Source: an uncultured Helicobacter sp. (GTDB taxonomy: Bacteria; Campylobacterota; Campylobacteria; Campylobacterales; Helicobacteraceae). From it: a stretch of 8,567 bases of DNA. The notes beneath the pieces are model-generated. The model saw only the letters and a program-made list of their open reading frames with translations. It had not been told where the DNA came from and ran no database searches. Positions 4,733 to 8,567 of the stretch are shown here, one piece after another. The first letter of the stretch is position 1. Each line of letters opens with the position of its first letter. The translations under genes and the position numbers were made by a program. Location: contig CAMXAV010000020.1 of the NCBI GenBank assembly GCA_947179285.1, forward strand, positions 1 to 8,567, read 5' to 3'.

Positions 4733-7164
4733 GCTTGTTCGACCTCCGCTGTGAGGTTAATGTTGCGTTTCACAACATTCATTAGATATTCTTGCGAATA
4801 GGGTTTGGTAATGTATTCTGTCATTCCCGCTTCTACGCCGCGCATGCGGTCGGTTTTGCTCGTTCGGCTCGTAACGGCGATGAGCGGAAGGGTTTTGAAT
4901 TTGTTATACTTGCGAATTTCAGACGCGAGCGTATAGCCGTCCATTTTGGGCATTTCAATATCCACAAGCACGGCGTCAAACTGCCTATCGCCCGCCTTGA
5001 TAATCTCGAGCGCCTGCAATCCATCGACAGCCTCAACAACATTGATTCCGAGTGGGTGCAAGGCTTTTTGCATAATCGTGCGGTCGACTTTGCTATCATC
5101 AACAATCAACACGGTGTAATCAGACGGCGAGGTTTTTTGCTTCGCTGTGGCAATCGATTCTTGCGCTTTTTGGGCGACATTGACTTTGATATGTTTTGCC
5201 ATGTTCATCATCGCCGCGACATCGACAATCAACGTGATTTTTCCGTCTCCGCGCACGGTTGCGCCCGCGATTCCCTCTGTGCCGCTAAGATAGTAGCCAA
5301 GCGATTTAATCACGATTTCCTCTTGCCCAACGAGGAAGTCGACAATCACGCCGATTTTGTTTTCGGCAAGCCCAATGACGACAACATACGCCTCTTCGGT
5401 ATTTTGAAAGACGCTATCGACACCAAAAATATCGCCCAAGCGCACGAGCGAGACAACCTCGTTGCGCAAGCGCAAGACGCTCTTGCCCTCGACCGAATAA
5501 ATCTCGTCTTGCCCCACGCGCACGGTCTCAAGAACGGACGCGAGCGGAATCGCATAGCATTCCTCTTGCACAATCACGAGCAACGCTTGGATAATCGCGA
5601 GCGTGAGCGGAATCTTGAGCTTGAGCGTCATGCCCTTGCCAAACTCGCTGTCGACATCGATGATTCCGTTGAGCTTTTCAATGTTGGTTTTCACAACGTC
5701 CATTCCCACGCCGCGCCCTGAAATGTTGCTGACTTTTTGCGCGGTCGAGAAACCTGCCTTGAAGATGATGGCATAAGCCTCTTTGTCGGTCATCGAATCG
5801 GCTTCGCGTTCGCTAATCACGCCTTTTTCGATTCCTTTTTGCTTGAGCGCATCGGCGTTGAGCCCCTTGCCATCATCGGCGACTTCAATCACAATATGGT
5901 TACCCTCGTTGTAGGCTTTGAGCTTAATCACGCCGCCTTCGGGCTTGCCCACCTTGACGCGGTCTTCGGGCATTTCGACACCATGGTCGCATGAGTTGCG
6001 GATAATATGCACGAGCGGGTCGCCGATTTCCTCGACAATCGATTTGTCAAGTTCGGTTTCCTCCCCGCTAATCTCGAGTTCGATGTTTTTGTTGAGCTCG
6101 CGCGAGAGGTCGCGCACCATGCGTGGGAATTTGTTGAACACTTTGCCCACAGGAATCATACGCGTTTTCATCACAGCAAGCTGCAAATCGGTTGTAACGA
6201 CAGAGACGGCAGAAACGACTTGGTTGAGCTCCTCCAAGAATTTCTCGCCCTCGTAACGTTCCTCGACATCGTTATAGATTTTGAGCAAGCGGTTTTTGCC
6301 CAAAACGAGTTCCCCAATCAAGGTCATCAAGTGGTCAAGGCGCTTGACATCGACACGAATGGTTTGTTCCATCGCTGTGGCTGGGGCTTTTTGGTCTGCG
6401 CCGCCTGCTGCGCGAGGCGCGGCGGGCTTGGCGGCAGCTGGTTTGGCGGCAGGTGCTGCGGGCTTGGCGGCAGCAGCTGGGGCTGCGGGCTTGGCGGCTG
6501 GCGCTGCTGCGGGCGCTTCGTCTGCTGGGGCAGTTGGGGCTTGCACAGCCTCGAGCGTGCCTGCGGCACGTTTTGCATCACGTTTTGCCTTGTCCTCTTC
6601 TTGTCGCTTCTTGAGCAGCCGCTCAATCTCGGCTTCGACTTCTTCGGCGCTCATGTTCGCATAGTCTGGCTCGGGCTCGTCTGCTGCTGGAGCTGGCGCT
6701 GGCTCGGGCGCGGGGGCTGGCGCAGCCGCCTCGGGCGCTGGCGCGGCGGGCGCGGCAGCGGCTGGGGCAGCACCACCATTTGAAATCGCATCGAGTCGTT
6801 GCACAACGCCTTCGAGCTCAAGCCCCGTGTTCGCATCGCTGCCTGTGTCGCGGATTGCGGCAAGCAAGGCTTTCATAAGGTCAATCGATTCGAGAACAAC
6901 GTCCATAATGTCGGGCGTGAGGCTCAAATCCCCATGTCGCGCCTTGTTGAGCACATCTTCCATGTGGTGGGTGAGATGTGTGAGAACATCAAAGTTCAAA
7001 AATGAACCCGAACCCTTAATCGTGTGCGCCACGCGGAAGATTTTGTTCAGAAGCTCCAAATCTCCCGGGTTACTCTCGAGCTCGACCAAATCTTGGTCGA
7101 GCTGCTCAATCATTTCAAAGGCTTCAATCAAAAAGTCTTCGAGTATTTCTTGCATTTCGTCCAT
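4729..7164 (-). CDS. cheA: Chemotaxis histidine kinase CheA with C-terminal receiver domain (CheAY)
   Basis: This 811-residue hybrid kinase takes input from chemoreceptors and phosphorylates CheY. Domains: P1/Hpt about 1-110, with phosphorylated His47 in VAHTIKGSGSF; an Ala/Pro-rich linker 130-262 containing a charged island (171-200); dimerisation P3 about 264-335; P4 kinase about 340-525 with N-box HIIRNSCDHG (386-395), G1 DDGKG (430-434) and G2 GRGVGMDV (483-490); CheW-like P5 about 525-660; receiver about 682-805 with Asp689/Asp690, phosphoacceptor Asp735, Thr765 and Lys787. A fused receiver is typical of Campylobacterota CheA, where it may act as a phosphate sink. No folded P2 (CheY-docking) domain is evident; the linker takes its place. 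The ATG follows a GGGGGA ribosome-binding site by six bases and lies 12 bases after cheV. The stop overlaps cheW by 4 bases. Confidence 0.97.
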   Translation of the reverse strand: MDEMQEILEDFLIEAFEMIEQLDQDLVELESNPGDLELLNKIFRVAHTIKGSGSFLNFDVLTHLTHHMEDVLNKARHGDLSLTPDIMDVVLESIDLMKALLAAIRDTGSDANTGLELEGVVQRLDAISNGGAAPAAAAPAAPAPEAAAPAPAPEPAPAPAADEPEPDYANMSAEEVEAEIERLLKKRQEEDKAKRDAKRAAGTLEAVQAPTAPADEAPAAAPAAKPAAPAAAAKPAAPAAKPAAAKPAAPRAAGGADQKAPATAMEQTIRVDVKRLDHLMTLIGELVLGKNRLLKIYNDVEERYEGEKFLEELNQVVSAVSVVTTDLQLAVMKTRMIPVGKVFNKFPRMVRDLSRELNKNIELEISGEETELDKSIVEEIGDPLVHIIRNSCDHGVEMPEDRVKVGKPEGGVIKLKAYNEGNHIVIEVADDGKGLNADALKQKGIEKGVISEREADSMTDKEAYAIIFKAGFSTAQKVSNISGRGVGMDVVKTNIEKLNGIIDVDSEFGKGMTLKLKIPLTLAIIQALLVIVQEECYAIPLASVLETVRVGQDEIYSVEGKSVLRLRNEVVSLVRLGDIFGVDSVFQNTEEAYVVVIGLAENKIGVIVDFLVGQEEIVIKSLGYYLSGTEGIAGATVRGDGKITLIVDVAAMMNMAKHIKVNVAQKAQESIATAKQKTSPSDYTVLIVDDSKVDRTIMQKALHPLGINVVEAVDGLQALEIIKAGDRQFDAVLVDIEMPKMDGYTLASEIRKYNKFKTLPLIAVTSRTSKTDRMRGVEAGMTEYITKPYSQEYLMNVVKRNINLTAEVEQA
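6422..6498. repeat. Direct 14-base repeats in the CheA linker
   Basis: GCGGGCTTGGCGGC occurs exactly three times (6422-6435, 6458-6471, 6485-6498), spaced 36 and 27 bases apart, so all are in the same reading frame. On the coding strand each encodes Ala-Ala-Lys-Pro-Ala, around Lys225, Lys234 and Lys246 of CheA. A fourth Lys-Pro (Lys241) uses different codons. In-frame direct repeats of this kind can expand or contract by slippage or recombination without breaking the protein. Confidence 0.7.
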
Positions 7165-7176
7165 AACGTTTCCCCC

Positions 7177-8127
7177 TTAGTTGTTTTCTTTGCCCACGAC
7201 ACGTGAGATGACTTCATAGAACGAGTTGGCATCGTATTTGACAAGATAGGCTTCACCGCCCGCTGCCCTGCCCCGTTCGGCGCTGTATTTGTCGCTGATA
7301 GACGAGTTGAAAATCAGCGGAATGCCCGCGAAACGTTTGTCTTCTTTGACTTTGGTTGCAAAATGGAATCCGTCCATTTGCGGCATTTCGATGTCGGAGA
7401 TGATGACTTTGAGCTCATGCGAGAGCCTATCGCCATAGGCTTCATAGAGCCCGTTGAGCCGCTCGATTCCGCTTTCGCCGTCAATCGCCTCAACGACCGT
7501 AAAGCCCATTTTCTCGAGAATCTCGCGCACAATCTTGCGCGCAACGGCGCTATCGTCAAGGATAAGGGCGAGCCCATCGAATCGCTTCGATTCAATCGCG
7601 CCTTCGACATCGGGCTTGTAGAATCCAAGCTCTTGCACGATGCTTTCGAGGTCGAGAATGAGCAGCACTTGGTCGTTTTCAATCCGCGTTGTGCCCGTGA
7701 TTTTGTTGCGGTCGACATTGCCATAGTTCGAGCTAAAATGCGCGGGCTCGATGTCTTTCCAGCTAATGCGCCGAATACGCTTTGCGCGATGCACGACAAA
7801 GCCAATCAAGACATTGTTGAACTCGGTAATGATGATACGCGGCTTGATTTTATAATTATTTTTAGGGACTTCAATCCCCATCCACTTGGCAAGGTTAATC
7901 ACGGGAATCACCGTCCCCCGCAAGTCATGCACCCCCTCGACAAAATCGGGCGCACCGGGCAACTCTGTGAGCTTTGGCAGGCGCGTAATCTCATTCACTT
8001 TCGCAACATTGATGCCATACACTCCCTCATAGACCTTGCCATTTTCGAGCTTCATAATGCGAAAATCGACAAGCTCCATTTCATTGCTACCGACCTGCAA
8101 TCCGTCATTTTTGCTGCTTACAGACAC
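7177..8127 (-). CDS. cheV: CheV-type coupling protein (CheW domain plus receiver)
   Basis: CheV joins receptors to CheA like CheW but can be tuned by phosphorylation. The 316-residue protein has an N-terminal CheW domain (about 15-170) with the signature VHDLRGTVIPVINL (66-79, Arg70), and a C-terminal receiver (about 184-312) with Asp191/Asp192, phosphoacceptor Asp245 in SDIEMP, Ser275 in the Thr/Ser switch position and Lys297. Lys297 is followed by Tyr where CheY has Pro, a common feature in CheV proteins. The start is GTG, chosen because AAGGAG (plus-strand 8133-8138) lies 5 bases upstream. That ribosome-binding site overlaps the stop codon of the gene before it, suggesting translational coupling. 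Helicobacter pylori has three CheVs; by position this corresponds to CheV3 (HP0393), from memory. Confidence 0.95.
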   Translation of the reverse strand: MSVSSKNDGLQVGSNEMELVDFRIMKLENGKVYEGVYGINVAKVNEITRLPKLTELPGAPDFVEGVHDLRGTVIPVINLAKWMGIEVPKNNYKIKPRIIITEFNNVLIGFVVHRAKRIRRISWKDIEPAHFSSNYGNVDRNKITGTTRIENDQVLLILDLESIVQELGFYKPDVEGAIESKRFDGLALILDDSAVARKIVREILEKMGFTVVEAIDGESGIERLNGLYEAYGDRLSHELKVIISDIEMPQMDGFHFATKVKEDKRFAGIPLIFNSSISDKYSAERGRAAGGEAYLVKYDANSFYEVISRVVGKENN

Positions 8128-8136
8128 GAAAACTCC

Positions 8137-8567
8137 TTATGTGATTGGGCAATAAATCGATACGATATGCTGGAATGATTCTACAATAAAAGCGTGAGAA
8201 ATGCAAGAAAAAGCAGCGAGTGCCACATAAAACCTCGTGCCCTCGTCTATCGCCGCAATCTCGCCGAGATGAAAATGCCCTTCGATGGCATATTGGCATG
8301 GCAGGGGCGCATAGAATCGCTGCTTGTGGGCGAGAATCTGTTCTTTATAGCCCACATAACTCTGCAAGCCGTCCTTGCACAAAACCTTGCGCACGAGCGC
8401 GAAGATGCTGCCGCCAAAACACACATCGATTGCGCCCAAGAATCGCAACAAATGGGGATTCCGAATGATTGCCGTATAGAGATTGTAGCGCAAGGGCATT
8501 GCGACATCGCCATGCGCAAAGCACACGGGGGCGCCGCCAATCGTGGCAAAAACGGGCTGTGCCGCGC
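8137..8567 (-). CDS. Calcineurin-like metallophosphoesterase, LpxH-like, 5' end missing (partial)
   Basis: The open frame enters from the right window edge and ends with TAA at 8139-8137, so only the C-terminal 142 residues are visible. Two hallmarks of the calcineurin-like phosphoesterase fold are present: an HGD metal motif (visible residues 18-20) and a GHFH motif (96-99) matching the family's GH(T)H. The layout between them, a helical region with several Arg, resembles UDP-2,3-diacylglucosamine hydrolases (LpxH), which act in lipid A synthesis at the inner membrane. From memory, H. pylori HP0394 sits in the same place upstream of cheV3. I am fairly sure of the fold and not of the substrate. 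The GTG at 8526 is an internal Val codon, not a start, since conserved-looking sequence (GGAPVCFAHGD) continues through it. The gene is 9 bases upstream of cheV. Confidence 0.75.
   Translation of the reverse strand, partial: AAQPVFATIGGAPVCFAHGDVAMPLRYNLYTAIIRNPHLLRFLGAIDVCFGGSIFALVRKVLCKDGLQSYVGYKEQILAHKQRFYAPLPCQYAIEGHFHLGEIAAIDEGTRFYVALAAFSCISHAFIVESFQHIVSIYCPIT
8178..8206 (-). promoter_or_regulatory. Likely internal promoter for cheV-cheA-cheW-serB
   Basis: On the minus strand, TTGCAT (plus-strand 8201-8206) and TAGAAT (8178-8183) are separated by exactly 17 bases. This gives a sigma-70 type promoter, with transcription expected near 8170 and a leader of about 43 bases before the GTG at 8127. 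It lies within the 3' part of the phosphoesterase gene. I see no sigma-28 or sigma-54 motif, so the flagellar cascade does not visibly control this operon. Confidence 0.5.

Noticed and set aside
4792..5721. Long plus-strand open frame (309 codons) inside cheA
   Set aside because: It is antisense to the P4-P5-receiver part of a certain CheA, with low-complexity Asn/Asp/His/Arg composition typical of shadow frames.
6007..6783. Plus-strand open frame of 258 codons, Gly/Trp/Cys-rich at its end
   Set aside because: The Gly/Trp/Cys run is simply the complement of the CheA Ala/Pro linker codons; it is not a real Gly-rich protein.
7363..8178. Plus-strand open frame of 271 codons opposite cheV
   Set aside because: It is antisense to a full-length CheV with intact motifs and has no promoter or ribosome-binding site.
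8137..8526. Complete 129-residue gene starting at GTG 8526
   Set aside because: The frame stays open upstream to the window edge with phosphoesterase-like sequence, and the GTG is the Val in the strand before the HGD motif, so it is a partial gene.

Overview
The window looks like chromosomal DNA of a Campylobacterota (epsilonproteobacterial) species, most likely Helicobacteraceae. The evidence is a cheV-cheA-cheW block in which CheA carries a C-terminal receiver domain, with a metallophosphoesterase-like gene just upstream of cheV. From memory this matches the Helicobacter pylori HP0394-HP0391 neighbourhood. Base composition by eye is near 50% G+C, high for the genus, so I do not name a species. 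Genes are tightly packed and no stretch over 300 bases lacks a gene.

Plus strand, 1-2972. The first 100 bases hold three short palindromes upstream of a gene for a small exported, probably outer-membrane beta-barrel protein (179-727). A 52-base gap with an extended -10 promoter precedes a glyceraldehyde-3-phosphate dehydrogenase gene (780-1763). Nine bases later comes rodA, a SEDS-family peptidoglycan glycosyltransferase (1773-2906). The 3' end of rodA runs 10 bases into a CAU-anticodon tRNA (2897-2972), which has its own promoter inside rodA. The tRNA resembles tRNA-Ile2 (lysidine type) more than tRNA-Met.

Minus strand, 8567-2974 (transcribed right to left). The 3' part of a calcineurin-like phosphoesterase gene (LpxH-like, cut by the window edge) is followed by cheV, cheA, cheW, serB and a gene for a small exported protein of unknown function. 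Spacings run from a 4-base overlap to 20 bases, so this is almost certainly one operon, with a likely internal promoter for cheV. The operon ends one base from the 3' end of the convergent tRNA.

How the genes work together: CheV (CheW-like plus receiver) and CheW couple chemoreceptors to CheA. CheA autophosphorylates and passes phosphate to a stand-alone CheY, encoded elsewhere, and to its own receiver domain. SerB makes L-serine; its place in the operon shows co-expression, not a proven link to taxis. I found no CRISPR array, insertion sequence, phage gene or defence system. The most unusual points are the rodA/tRNA overlap, the palindrome cluster, the P2-less CheA linker and residue changes in RodA and GAPDH. 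I did not find a convincing new biological system.
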